DNA of 64,000 nt from UBA6107 sp964533735 (lineage in GTDB: Bacteria > Chloroflexota > Anaerolineae > Anaerolineales > Anaerolineaceae): positions 38,550 through 102,549 of the forward strand of contig CAZHMD010000011.1 of the NCBI GenBank assembly GCA_964533735.1, read 5' to 3'. The notes under the pieces are model-generated. The model did not search any database. It was not told the DNA's origin and was given only the letters and a program-made list of their open reading frames with translations. This document shows positions 50,921 through 59,435 of the stretch, one piece after another. Both the position numbers and the translations under genes were made by a program. Within the stretch, counting starts at the first letter, position 1. Every line of letters starts with the position of its first letter.

Positions 50921-51835
50921 TTATAAATCGCGCAGCTGTTCAAACAGTTTGCGTTGTTTATCACTCAACTTTTTCGGGAGATCCACTTTTACCAGTACAA
51001 AAAGATCTCCAAAGACTTTTGGTTCCTTCAACTTCGGCAGTCCGCGGCCAGTTAAGCGAATTTTTTGTCCCGCCTGCGTTCCGGCAGGGATCGTTAGCCG
51101 TACCTCGCCCGAAAGAGTGGATACATTGGTCGTTCCGCCTAGAACAGCAGTGAAGAGATCGATTTTCACCTCAGTACTCAGGTTTGCGCCGTCCACCTTG
51201 TAACGGGAGTGAGGCATTACCGCCACGACCAGGTGCAGGTCACCCCTTTGCCCGCCCATACTGGAGGGAACCGCGCCTGCCATACGCACCTTGGTGCCCG
51301 TGGTTGCGCCAGCGGGGATTTTTACTTCGATGCGCTTGTCGCCTATTTGAAATAATCGTTCGGTCCCGCGGTAGGCTTCTTCGAGAGTAATCTCAACTTT
51401 TTGTTCAATTACCTGGGCTCTGGCTGGCTGGCGGGATGCTGATCGCGCGCCGCCCGGAACGCCACCGAATATGGCACTGAAGAAGTCCGAGAAGCCGCCA
51501 AACACATCATCATAATCTCCCATGTCCACCGGGCTGGTACGACCGCGAGGCTGCTGGTTGGTCCAATCATTCCAGTTGAAGTTGCCGGGGTTCCCGCCGC
51601 GCGACTGCCACTGATTGTAAGAGTCACCTAATTGGTCATAATGAGCCCGCTTTTTGGGATCGCTTAAAACCTCATAGGCTTCGTTGATGTCTTTGAATTT
51701 TTCTTCTGAAGTTTTGTTCCCCGGGTTCTGGTCAGGATGATACTTCATCGCCAGTTTACGGTATGTTTTCTTGATTTCATCCTGGGTGGCTTTACGCTCC
51801 ACACCAAGTACTTTGTAATAGTCCTTGTATTCCAT
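50921..51835 (-). CDS. DnaJ-type cochaperone without zinc finger (CbpA-like)
   Basis: A 304-residue J-domain protein. The J domain (1-70) has the HPD motif (MKYHPDQNPG); a Gly/Phe/Asn-rich linker follows (about 72-135) and then the two C-terminal beta domains (KVEITLEEAYRGTERLFQIG, IPAGATTGTKVRMAG, and GQKIRLTGRGLP). The Cys-rich zinc finger of full DnaJ is absent, giving the CbpA/DnaJ type II layout. It stimulates DnaK. First gene of the operon with htrA and the baeRF-like gene. TATAAT on the minus strand at 51860-51865 may be the -10 box. Confidence 0.92.
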   Translation of the reverse strand: MEYKDYYKVLGVERKATQDEIKKTYRKLAMKYHPDQNPGNKTSEEKFKDINEAYEVLSDPKKRAHYDQLGDSYNQWQSRGGNPGNFNWNDWTNQQPRGRTSPVDMGDYDDVFGGFSDFFSAIFGGVPGGARSASRQPARAQVIEQKVEITLEEAYRGTERLFQIGDKRIEVKIPAGATTGTKVRMAGAVPSSMGGQRGDLHLVVAVMPHSRYKVDGANLSTEVKIDLFTAVLGGTTNVSTLSGEVRLTIPAGTQAGQKIRLTGRGLPKLKEPKVFGDLFVLVKVDLPKKLSDKQRKLFEQLRDL

Positions 51836-51940
51836 AACGTTATTCTATTCCCGATTAAATTATAGCGTCAATAGATTAATAATCGAGGATTTGTGGAGAT
51901 ACTCATATAAAACATTAATATTTTGATGATCTTCTGGTTT

Positions 51941-52360
51941 TCAGAATGAATGCCCCAGGAATTGCAAGACTGCCTGAACAGCTTCCTCTTCGCTGCTGTA
52001 TTCGACCACCCTGAGCGTCGGGTTGGTATTACCGGTGATGATCTTTGAAACCCTTTTCCCCCGCTGGTAGCAGCACAGAACAGGCTTTTGCAAGGTCAAA
52101 CCCAGCGCGACTTCATAACCGACGCCGTGCGAAGGGGTTGAAACCTCTGCCACCACCACATCGCACTGCTGCAGCCAGCGCATATCGCGCGTAAAAATCT
52201 CAACTGGTTCCGCGACCTTTTCAAGCTCGGTTACCTCCGGCGTGGAGAGGTGAGCTGTAGGAACCTCATGCCCGGCGGCGAGTATGGCAGCTACCATTGC
52301 CTGGTAAACCTTTTCTTCATTTCTACCGCCGGTGATCGAACACGAAAAATAGACGTTCAT
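51941..52360 (-). CDS. 2'-deoxynucleoside 5'-phosphate N-hydrolase-like (DNPH1/Rcl)
   Basis: A 139-residue protein of the nucleoside deoxyribosyltransferase fold. VYFSCSITGGRNEE is the N-terminal substrate loop, and VAEVSTPSHGVGYEVALGL carries the catalytic Glu region; RDMRWLQQCDVVVAEVS is typical of the DNPH1 group. It would split the base from deoxynucleoside monophosphates, cleaning nucleotide pools. The ATG at 52360 follows GGAGAGA; a TTG four codons earlier overlaps that site. A palindrome lies 17-45 bases upstream. Confidence 0.85.
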   Translation of the reverse strand: MNVYFSCSITGGRNEEKVYQAMVAAILAAGHEVPTAHLSTPEVTELEKVAEPVEIFTRDMRWLQQCDVVVAEVSTPSHGVGYEVALGLTLQKPVLCCYQRGKRVSKIITGNTNPTLRVVEYSSEEEAVQAVLQFLGHSF

Positions 52361-52376
52361 GCTTCTCTCCAATAAG

Positions 52377-52405
52377 TATAGTTTGGCACGTCTCGTGCAA
52401 CTATA
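52377..52405. promoter_or_regulatory. Palindrome between DNPH1-like and LysM lipoprotein genes
   Basis: TATAGTT-tg-GCACG (52377-52390) is inverted as CGTGC-AACTATA (52394-52405) around TCT. The only break is a two-base bulge. It sits in the upstream region of divergent genes, directly before the DNPH1-like ribosome site, and could be an operator or an mRNA hairpin. Confidence 0.5.
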
Positions 52406-52534
52406 TTACTACTTAGGCTTGCCTGGCGTGGCATTGACATTATGCTACCATTGTTGAGAACATTTTATCGTATCACAGAACCAGGGTTCAACGCCGCAGC
52501 CTCGAATCTGAACCAGTTGAACAGGAGAGTTGAA

Positions 52535-53197
52535 ATGAATAAAAAAATGATCGGCCTGATAATGATACTTTTGATAGCCTCGCTCGCCCTCAGTGCCTGT
52601 GAAAGACCTGCCACCAGGGCACCAGGCGGCGCTGCCACGCCCACCAGCGAGATCCCATTCCCGGTAGCCACCCAGCCTCAGATCATGGTGGATATTCTCA
52701 AGGGAACCCAAACCGCTGCAGCATTAACGCCGCAAACTGGCGGTGGAATTACTGCCACGGGCACACCTTCATTTGCTTATAGCACCCCTGCAGCCGGCAC
52801 TGCCGCTGCAGCCACTTCCGCGCCGGTAGTGGAAAACACCCCCTATCCTGCCTCCACGCCCGGTAAACCTGCCAGCTACACTTTACTCCATGGTGAGTTC
52901 CCATACTGTATTGCGCGCAGGTTTAATGTGAACCCTGTTGACCTGTTGAGCATGAACGGCTTGAGCATGGATTCATTCCCGGTAACCGGTGCCACTTTGA
53001 ATATTCCCACAAGCGGCAGCTTCCCCGGTGAACGCGCCCTCAAAGCCCACCCCACCACCTATACGGTGAAGGCCGGTGAGACTATTGGCATGGTCGCCTG
53101 TTACTTTGGCGATGTTGATCCCAATATCATTTATGCTGCAAACGGCATTGCCGTGGGTACTGCCCTGACGGCCGGGCAAGTGCTGCAGATTCCATAA
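52535..53197 (+). CDS. LysM-domain lipoprotein
   Basis: A 220-residue lipoprotein with lipobox ALSAC, a Thr/Pro/Ala-rich low-complexity region (about residues 25-105) and two LysM domains. The second is clear (TYTVKAGETIGMVACYFGDV... ending LTAGQVLQIP, in part); the first is degenerate (YTLLHGEFPYCIARRFNVNP, ending GATLNIP). LysM binds peptidoglycan or chitin-like glycans, so the protein probably holds itself at the cell wall. Each LysM contains a Cys in an unusual place (FPYCIA, MVACYF), perhaps a disulfide. CAGGAGAG sets the ATG at 52535. Confidence 0.85.
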   Translation: MNKKMIGLIMILLIASLALSACERPATRAPGGAATPTSEIPFPVATQPQIMVDILKGTQTAAALTPQTGGGITATGTPSFAYSTPAAGTAAAATSAPVVENTPYPASTPGKPASYTLLHGEFPYCIARRFNVNPVDLLSMNGLSMDSFPVTGATLNIPTSGSFPGERALKAHPTTYTVKAGETIGMVACYFGDVDPNIIYAANGIAVGTALTAGQVLQIP

Positions 53198-53220
53198 CCA
53201 ATTCTCCATACAATATCGAC

Positions 53221-53249
53221 CTGGCGGGATTTATTCCCGCCAGTATAAT
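53221..53249 (+). terminator. Hairpin after the LysM gene, terminator or leader
   Basis: CTGGCGGGA pairs with TCCCGCCAG around TTTAT. It is followed by TATAATTT, which is a poor T run but a good -10 box for the NUDIX gene. It may end one transcript and start the next. Confidence 0.5.
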
Positions 53250-53270
53250 TTAAGGCAGGAGATCCTGAAA

Positions 53271-53798
53271 ATGGCCAAACCCGAATTCCCGGAAGTTGTA
53301 AAGTTTAAAGCCCGTTTATTTGATGTGAAAGACGTGCGTGTAACGCTCGCGGACGGTAAGTCAAGGTCATATGAAATGGTCGATATCTGCAATGCGGTCA
53401 TGCTCCTGCCCATTGATACAGAGAGCGACGTCTATTTTGTTGAACAATTCAGGATTGGCGCAAAGCGCAGCCTGCTTGAACTCCCTGCCGGCAAGATCGA
53501 ACCCCAGGAAGACCCGGTATCCACTGCACTGCGGGAGTTGCGTGAGGAAACCGGTATGTCTGCCTATGATCTAAAACTGATTGGCAAATTCTACATGAGT
53601 CCCGGCTATTCAACTGAAACCATGTACTGCTACCTTGCAAGTGATTTATATGCTGCTCCCCTTGCACCGGATGCGGATGAGTTTATAAAGGTGCAAAAAA
53701 TTCCACTCTCCGTTGTCTTCGAAATGATCAGCCGGGGTGAGATTGAAGACAGTAAGACCCTGGCAGCTTTTTCTCTGGCTCGCGCCATACTAAAATGA
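53271..53798 (+). CDS. NUDIX hydrolase (ADP-ribose pyrophosphatase-like)
   Basis: A 175-residue hydrolase with an intact NUDIX box: GKIEPQEDPVSTALRELREE, then TGM, giving the G-x5-E-x7-R-E-x-x-E-E-x-G pattern. It is preceded by SLLELPAGKIE, which is characteristic of ADP-ribose/ADP-sugar pyrophosphatases, and the YMSPGYSTETMYCYLA segment supports this group. It cleaves nucleoside diphosphate sugars. AGGAG lies about eight bases upstream. It precedes the dehydrogenase gene by 50 bases. Confidence 0.92.
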   Translation: MAKPEFPEVVKFKARLFDVKDVRVTLADGKSRSYEMVDICNAVMLLPIDTESDVYFVEQFRIGAKRSLLELPAGKIEPQEDPVSTALRELREETGMSAYDLKLIGKFYMSPGYSTETMYCYLASDLYAAPLAPDADEFIKVQKIPLSVVFEMISRGEIEDSKTLAAFSLARAILK

Positions 53799-53848
53799 GA
53801 AAAAAGCCCAGTAGACTTAAACTATCGTTAGAGATCGGGTAAATTCCT

Positions 53849-54703
53849 ATGAGTGAAACCATTGGCATTATCCATCCAGGGGAAATGGGAATTTCTGTTG
53901 CCGCCTCCGCGCAATCTGGCGGAAGTACCGTGATGTGGGTGTCGCAGGGGCGCAGCCCGCAAACGCGAACCCGCGCCGCTGAACATGTGCTGGTGGACGC
54001 CGGGAGCATTGAAAACCTGTGCCGTTCCTGTTCCATTCTCATCAGCGTTTGCCCGCCGCACGCAGCCGCTGAAGTCGCAGACCAGGTGCTGGGATATTCT
54101 TTTAAAGGATTGTATGTGGATGTAAACGCCATCTCTCCTCAGAAAGCAATGCAGATCTGTGAAAAGATGCGCAATGCGGGGATCTCCTTTGTGGATGGCG
54201 GTATCATCGGCGGTCCAGCCTGGGAACCCGAATCCACCTGGTTGTATCTCTCTGGTGATGAGGCACAGCGCGTTGCCGATTGTTTCCAAAAAGGTCTCCT
54301 GAAAACGGCAATCCTGGGCGCGGAGGTGGGTGAAGCCTCTGCCCTCAAGATGTGCTATGCCGCTCTAACCAAAGGCAGCAGCGCGCTCCTGTGCGCGGTA
54401 ATGGGTGCAGCTGATGAACTGGGTGTTCTTGAACCCTTGCTGCGGCAGTGGGAGCGTGATGAATCAGGGGAGGCTGAGCGCAGCATCCAGCGGGTGCGGC
54501 GTGTGACGGCTAAAGCGTGGCGTTTTGCAGGGGAGATGGAAGAGATCGCCTCCACTTTTGAGGGCGCTGGGCAACCGGGCGGGTTTCACCAGGCCGCAGC
54601 CGAGATTTACACTCGCCTGAAAGGCTTCAAGGGATTAAACCAACCTCCACAACTCGAGGAGGTTTTAATCTCATTAAAAGGCCAAAAACCAGGTAAAGAC
54701 TGA
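53849..54703 (+). CDS. NAD(P)-dependent dehydrogenase, DUF1932 type
   Basis: A 284-residue protein of the 6-phosphogluconate/beta-hydroxyacid dehydrogenase superfamily. The Rossmann fold begins IGIIHPGEMGISVAAS (Gly-x-Gly-x-x-Gly-like) and SFVDGGIIGGPAW is the substrate-loop motif. The C-terminal helical domain contains GEASALKMCYAALTKGSSAL, where the Lys in the KMCYA helix sits at the family's catalytic position, and matches the DUF1932 group. No partner pathway is obvious. No strong ribosome site was seen. The end overlaps a terminator-like hairpin. Confidence 0.83.
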   Translation: MSETIGIIHPGEMGISVAASAQSGGSTVMWVSQGRSPQTRTRAAEHVLVDAGSIENLCRSCSILISVCPPHAAAEVADQVLGYSFKGLYVDVNAISPQKAMQICEKMRNAGISFVDGGIIGGPAWEPESTWLYLSGDEAQRVADCFQKGLLKTAILGAEVGEASALKMCYAALTKGSSALLCAVMGAADELGVLEPLLRQWERDESGEAERSIQRVRRVTAKAWRFAGEMEEIASTFEGAGQPGGFHQAAAEIYTRLKGFKGLNQPPQLEEVLISLKGQKPGKD

Positions 54704-54725
54704 TCCAATCAAAACCTGGTTTTTA
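54684..54725 (+). terminator. Probable terminator at the 3' end of the dehydrogenase gene
   Basis: AAAAACCAGGT pairs with ACCTGGTTTTT around a 19-base loop and is followed by further T. The 5' arm is inside the end of the coding region. Confidence 0.6.
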
Positions 54726-54850
54726 GTATTTTTAGATTGATTTATTCGTTCTCGCGGGATTCTTAGGATTCTATTAACCGGGTTTTATTGCCTCTTCCAT
54801 TCGAGATTATTTTTTTGCGTTATAATTGTATGAACAACTGGAAATCAAAT

Positions 54851-54871
54851 CAGGGGTTTTTTTTGCCCCTG
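54851..54871 (+). other. Hairpin with T-rich loop in the nifJ leader
   Basis: CAGGGG (54851-54856) pairs with CCCCTG (54866-54871); the loop is eight T and one G. It lies between a TATAAT (54821-54826) and the nifJ ATG, so it is in the mRNA leader. A role in attenuation or mRNA stability is possible but not shown. Confidence 0.45.
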
Positions 54872-54892
54872 TATATTTTAATGGAGTGAACA

Positions 54893-57800
54893 ATGAAAAA
54901 AGAATTGATCACCATTGATGCAAACGAGGCTGTCGCCAGCGTGGCGTACCGTCTCGCGGAAGTAGTCGCCATCTACCCCATCACACCCTCTTCCAGCATG
55001 GGAGAACACGCGGATGCCTGGATGGCTATCGGCCGCAAGAACCTCTGGGGCACAGTCCCCTCGGTGGTCGAGATGCAATCTGAAGGCGGCGCGGCAGGAG
55101 CAGTTCACGGTGCACTTCAAACCGGCTCATTGACCACCACTTTCACTGCCTCCCAGGGATTACTGTTGATGATCCCCAACATGTACAAGATCGCCGGCGA
55201 ATTAACCCCCACCGTCTTCCATGTGGCTGCGCGTACCCTCGCCACGCATGCCCTTTCCATCTTCGGTGACCATTCTGATGTGATGGCTGCCCGCCAGACC
55301 GGCTTTGCGCTGCTGGCATCAGATTCCGTGCAGGTTGCACAGGATAATGCTCTCATCGCCAACGCAGCCACCCTCGAAAGCCGTATTCCTTTCGTACATT
55401 TCTTTGATGGTTTCCGCACCTCGGCTGAAGTGAACAAAATCGAAAACCTGGGTGACGACGTGTTGCGTGCCATGATCAACGAAGACCGCATCATTGAAAT
55501 CCGCAACCGCGCCCTCAACCCGGAACGCCCCGTTATCCGCGGCACCGCGCAAAATCCTGACGTTTTCTTCCAGGCGCGTGAAACCGGTAATACTTTCTAC
55601 ATAAACACGCCCGCTATCGTTCAGAAAGCCATGGACCAATTCGCCAAGTTAACCGGCCGGGCTTATCACCTCTTTGATTATGTTGGCGCTGCAGATGCCA
55701 CTGAAGTCATCATCATCATGGGCTCCGGTGCTGAAACCGCCGAAGAGACTGTGAAGTATCTCACCAGGCGGGGGGGTAAAGTAGGTGTTCTCAATGTGCG
55801 CCTCTTCCGTCCCTTCTCAGTGGAGCACTTCCTTAAGGCTCTGCCCGCAACAACAAAAACCATTGCAGTCCTCGATCGCACCAAGGAACCCGGCTCTATT
55901 GGTGAACCGCTCTACCAGGATGTGATCACTGCCCTCAGCGAAGGTCTTACCTCTGGCGATTCCCCCTTTAAGGTCTCCCCGCGTGTTATTGGCGGTCGCT
56001 ATGGTCTCTCCAGCAAGGAATTCACCCCCGCCATGGTCAAAGGCATCTTTGACGAAATGGTCAAAAAAGAGCCCAAGAATCATTTCACCATCGGTATTAA
56101 CGATGACGTAACCAATACCAGCCTGACTTATGATGAATCCTTCATGATCCTGGATGAGAAAACCGTGCGCTGTATTTTCTTCGGGCTCGGTTCCGACGGT
56201 ACCGTTGGCGCTAATAAGAACTCGATCAAAATCATCGGGGAAGATACCCCCAATGACGCCCAGGGCTACTTTGTGTATGACTCGAAGAAGTCCGGGTCAC
56301 TCACCATTTCCCACCTGCGTTTTGGTCCCAACGCCATCCGCGCACCTTACCTGATCGGGCGCAATGACGCGCAATTTGTCGCCTGTCATAACTTCACCTT
56401 CCTTGAATGGTTGAACATGCTCAAGTACGCTGCTCCCGGTGCGGTTTTCCTCCTCAACAGCATGTACGAAAAGGATGAGATCTGGGACAAGCTGCCGCAG
56501 GAAGTGCAAAAGGACATCCTCGAAAAGAAACTGAAATTCTACATCATCAATGCCAACGAAGTAGCCCACAAGACAGGCATGGGCGGGCGCATTAACACCA
56601 TTATGCAGACCGCCTTCTTTGCCATCAGCGGCATTCTTCCGCGTGATGAAGCCATCAAACAGATCAAACATTCGATCGAAAAAACCTACAGCAAACGCGG
56701 TGAGGCTGTTGTCAAACAGAATTTTGACGCAGTTGACCAGACACTTGCCAATCTCTTTGAGGTCAAGGTCCCCACTGCCGTCACCAGCAAAACAGTGCGC
56801 CGCTTACCCGTCCCCGCTGAAGCTCCCGATTTTGTGACCGACGTGCTCGGTCCCATCGTCATCTTTGAAGGCGACAGCCTGCCCGTTAGCGCCTTCCCGG
56901 TGGATGGCACCTTCCCCACCGCCACCACTCAGTGGGAAAAACGCAACATCGCGCTTGAGATCCCGGTGTGGGAATCTGACCTGTGTATCCAATGCGCCAA
57001 ATGCGCTTTTGTCTGCCCGCACGCTGTTATTCGCGAAAAAGTGTATGACCCCGCGCGGTTGAAAGACGCTCCGGCAGCATTCAAATCCATTGATGCCAAG
57101 TTCAAAGAACTTCCTGGCATGAAATTCACCATCCAGGTATCCCCTGAAGACTGCACCGGCTGCAGCCTGTGTGTGGAAGCCTGCCCGGCACGCGATAAAG
57201 CCAATCCGCTGCGCAAAGCCATTAACATGACCCCCCAGCCCCCACTGCGCGAACAGGAAAAAATCAATTGGGAGTTCTTCCTTTCGCTTCCTGCACCTGA
57301 CCCGGATCTCTTCCTGCCCACCTCGGTTAAGAACAGTCAATTGATCGAGCCGCTGTTTGAGTTCTCCGGTGCCTGCGCCGGTTGTGGTGAAACCCCTTAC
57401 ATTAAACTGGTGTCCCAGTTGTTCGGTGACCGGGCGGTCATCGCCAACGCTACCGGCTGCTCCTCGATCTATGGCGGCAACCTTCCCACCACCCCGTGGG
57501 CGATCAACAACCAGGGACGCGGTCCCGCCTGGGCAAACTCACTTTTTGAAGATAACGCCGAGTTTGGTTTGGGGATGCGCCTGACGCTGGACAAGCAAAA
57601 TGAGTTTGCCCGCGAATTACTGGCTGGCATGGGTGCCGAGTTGGGTGATTCCCTGGTGAAAGAGATCCTTGAAGCTGATCAAACCATCGAGTCAGTCATC
57701 CGCGCACAGAGAAAACGTGTGGAAACGCTCAAGGAAAAACTGGTGAAGAGTAAGCACCCGAGTGCCCGTATGCTTTTGGGTGTGGCAGATGCCCTCGTCA

Positions 57801-58480
57801 AGAAGAGCGTCTGGATCATCGGCGGTGACGGCTGGGCTTATGATATTGGCTACGGTGGTCTTGACCACGTTATCTCCACCGGGCGCAATGTTAATATCCT
57901 CGTGCTGGATACCGAAGTATATTCCAACACCGGCGGGCAATCCTCCAAGGCTACACCTTTAGGAGCGGTTGCCAGGTTCTCTGCCAAAGGCAAAGGGTTG
58001 GGTAAAAAGGACCTGGGCCTGATGGCCATGTCTTACGGATATGTTTACGTGGCAAATGTTGCCATGGGCGCAAACGACCAGCAGACCCTCAAAGCCATCC
58101 TCGAGGCCGAGGCTTATGATGGACCATCCTTGATCATCGCATACAGCCATTGTATTTCCCACGGTATCGAAATGTCCAAGGGAATGGAACAGCAGAAACT
58201 GCTCACCCAGACCGGTCTATGGCCTCTGTATCGCTACAATCCTAACCTGGTGGATGAGGGCAAGAATCCGCTCGTTCTCGACAGCCGTGAACCCTCGGTA
58301 GCTGTGAAAGATTACGCCTACAACGAGACACGTTACCGCGTGCTGGTGCAGAATGACGAAGCCCGCGCAGAGAAATTGATGATTGAAGCCGGCGAGTTTG
58401 CCGCGCGCAAGTGGGAACTCTATAAACAAATGGCTGCCATGGCCTATACCAAACCTGGAGAAGAAGAACCGAAAGAATAA
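54893..58480 (+). CDS. nifJ: Pyruvate:ferredoxin (flavodoxin) oxidoreductase
   Basis: A 1195-residue single-chain PFOR that converts pyruvate and CoA to acetyl-CoA and CO2 and reduces ferredoxin. Domain I begins IDANEAVASVAYRLAEVVAI with YPITPSSSMGEHAD at the substrate site. The ferredoxin-like domain has two 4Cys motifs, CIQCAKCAFVCP (about residue 697) and CTGCSLCVEACP (about 754). The third cluster uses ACAGCGETPY (about 826) and YSHC (about 1085). Thiamine diphosphate binds at GGDGWAYDIGYGGLDH, and the NTGGQ segment follows. Length and domain order match the family. It implies anaerobic or fermentative metabolism. Two hairpins follow. Confidence 0.98.
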   Translation: MKKELITIDANEAVASVAYRLAEVVAIYPITPSSSMGEHADAWMAIGRKNLWGTVPSVVEMQSEGGAAGAVHGALQTGSLTTTFTASQGLLLMIPNMYKIAGELTPTVFHVAARTLATHALSIFGDHSDVMAARQTGFALLASDSVQVAQDNALIANAATLESRIPFVHFFDGFRTSAEVNKIENLGDDVLRAMINEDRIIEIRNRALNPERPVIRGTAQNPDVFFQARETGNTFYINTPAIVQKAMDQFAKLTGRAYHLFDYVGAADATEVIIIMGSGAETAEETVKYLTRRGGKVGVLNVRLFRPFSVEHFLKALPATTKTIAVLDRTKEPGSIGEPLYQDVITALSEGLTSGDSPFKVSPRVIGGRYGLSSKEFTPAMVKGIFDEMVKKEPKNHFTIGINDDVTNTSLTYDESFMILDEKTVRCIFFGLGSDGTVGANKNSIKIIGEDTPNDAQGYFVYDSKKSGSLTISHLRFGPNAIRAPYLIGRNDAQFVACHNFTFLEWLNMLKYAAPGAVFLLNSMYEKDEIWDKLPQEVQKDILEKKLKFYIINANEVAHKTGMGGRINTIMQTAFFAISGILPRDEAIKQIKHSIEKTYSKRGEAVVKQNFDAVDQTLANLFEVKVPTAVTSKTVRRLPVPAEAPDFVTDVLGPIVIFEGDSLPVSAFPVDGTFPTATTQWEKRNIALEIPVWESDLCIQCAKCAFVCPHAVIREKVYDPARLKDAPAAFKSIDAKFKELPGMKFTIQVSPEDCTGCSLCVEACPARDKANPLRKAINMTPQPPLREQEKINWEFFLSLPAPDPDLFLPTSVKNSQLIEPLFEFSGACAGCGETPYIKLVSQLFGDRAVIANATGCSSIYGGNLPTTPWAINNQGRGPAWANSLFEDNAEFGLGMRLTLDKQNEFARELLAGMGAELGDSLVKEILEADQTIESVIRAQRKRVETLKEKLVKSKHPSARMLLGVADALVKKSVWIIGGDGWAYDIGYGGLDHVISTGRNVNILVLDTEVYSNTGGQSSKATPLGAVARFSAKGKGLGKKDLGLMAMSYGYVYVANVAMGANDQQTLKAILEAEAYDGPSLIIAYSHCISHGIEMSKGMEQQKLLTQTGLWPLYRYNPNLVDEGKNPLVLDSREPSVAVKDYAYNETRYRVLVQNDEARAEKLMIEAGEFAARKWELYKQMAAMAYTKPGEEEPKE

Positions 58481-58493
58481 CAAATCAATAATC

Positions 58494-58521
58494 GTAAGGG
58501 CGATTCATGAATCGCCCTTAC
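58494..58521 (+). terminator. Perfect palindrome after nifJ
   Basis: GTAAGGGCGATTC and its inverse GAATCGCCCTTAC meet with almost no loop. Strong hairpin, weak T run, so it may be a partial terminator or 3' stabiliser of the nifJ mRNA. Confidence 0.6.
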
Positions 58522-58540
58522 TTTGATTAAAAACAAAAAC

Positions 58541-58570
58541 CGGGTTTCTTTTTGAGAAACCCGATTTTTA
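58541..58570. terminator. Bidirectional terminator between nifJ and infA
   Basis: CGGGTTTCT pairs with AGAAACCCG around five bases. A-rich and T-rich flanks exist on both sides, so it can end nifJ (plus) and rpsU-infA (minus). Confidence 0.8.
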
Positions 58571-58582
58571 AGTTGTAGAAAT

Positions 58583-58837
58583 TTATCGCGTTGGTTCGTC
58601 CATCATCGGTTCATTTTTCTTTTGTCGGTAGACGATGCGTCCGCGAGAAAGATCGTACGGGCTCATTTCCACTTTCACGTGGTCGCCAAGCAGAATGCGG
58701 ATGTAATACCTGCGCATACGGCCTGATAAATAAGCGAGTACTACATGGCCATTCTCGAGACGAACACGGAACTGGGTTCCGGGCAAGGCTTCGATGATCT
58801 CGCCTTCTACTTGGATCTTATCCTCTTCTTTGGCCAT
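58583..58837 (-). CDS. infA: Translation initiation factor IF-1
   Basis: An 84-residue S1/OB-fold factor that binds the ribosomal A site during initiation. EEDKIQVEGEIIEALPGTQFRVRLENGH and VLAYLSGRMRRYYIRILLGDHVKVEMSPYDLSRGRIVYR (each read in part) are the IF-1 core. The basic/acidic tail (QKKNEPMMDEPTR) is longer than in E. coli IF-1 by about a dozen residues. It lies 42 bases after rpsU on the same strand and is probably in the same transcript. Confidence 0.95.
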   Translation of the reverse strand: MAKEEDKIQVEGEIIEALPGTQFRVRLENGHVVLAYLSGRMRRYYIRILLGDHVKVEMSPYDLSRGRIVYRQKKNEPMMDEPTR

Positions 58838-58879
58838 TTTACTCCTAACCAGCCTATTCGGCTAAAAACCTAACCATTA

Positions 58880-59083
58880 CTATTCACCAAACTTCGGGGG
58901 ATAAGCCTTCCGTTTAATGCGGCGAATCGCCTTTTTCTTTTCCACTCGGCGGGTTTCGCTCTTGGAAACAAACCATCGCTTACGGCGGATGGTGCTTAAT
59001 ACGCCGCTCTTCACTACCTTTTTGCGGAACCGCTTCAGCAGTGAATCCTGTGATTCATTGGGTCTTAGAACAACAGTAGCCAT
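58880..59083 (-). CDS. rpsU: 30S ribosomal protein bS21
   Basis: A 67-residue small-subunit protein. VVLRPNESQDSLLKRFRKKV and GVLSTIRRKRWFVSKSETRR with the following lysine/arginine-rich helix are typical of S21, which helps form the anti-Shine-Dalgarno region contacts. The ribosome site is very strong (GGGAGGTGAG). A hairpin lies about 35-55 bases upstream in the leader. It pairs with infA in a small translation operon. Confidence 0.95.
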   Translation of the reverse strand: MATVVLRPNESQDSLLKRFRKKVVKSGVLSTIRRKRWFVSKSETRRVEKKKAIRRIKRKAYPPKFGE

Positions 59084-59118
59084 TGGTTTCTCACCTCCCT
59101 TCGCGAGGGGAATAAAAT

Positions 59119-59138
59119 AACCGCGTAGCTGCGCGGTT
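59119..59138 (-). promoter_or_regulatory. Leader hairpin upstream of rpsU
   Basis: AACCGCG (59119-59125) pairs with CGCGGTT (59132-59138) around six bases. On the minus strand it is followed by ATTTTATT, giving a weak terminator-like shape about 40 bases before the rpsU start. A ribosomal-protein feedback or attenuation role is inference. Confidence 0.45.
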
Positions 59139-59407
59139 GAGATTTCGATCCATCAAGAAAACCTTTTGGCGATCCAGATTTCTTCCAATCACCTCTTCAT
59201 TTCATTGATTTTGCAATACTCGCGCGCAACAAGCAGATAACATTATACCGCGTTTTATGCAGTTTTGTTATCCCTTGATATGTGTAATTTGGTGTTAATA
59301 CTCACAGTACACATCACTTGCAGGTGGTAACTTTCCAGTCATTACCGGGTTATGTTTATCACCTATTTAACGTTTTTGTAATATGTGAACATGGACAAAA
59401 TCCATGA

Positions 59408-59435
59408 TTGAAAAGGTGATTTATTTCGTTACAAT
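59408..59435 (+). promoter_or_regulatory. Promoter of the BMP lipoprotein gene
   Basis: TTGAAA (59408-59413) and TACAAT (59430-59435), spaced by 16 bases. AGAAGGAGAG upstream of the ATG at 59498 gives the ribosome site. Confidence 0.65.
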
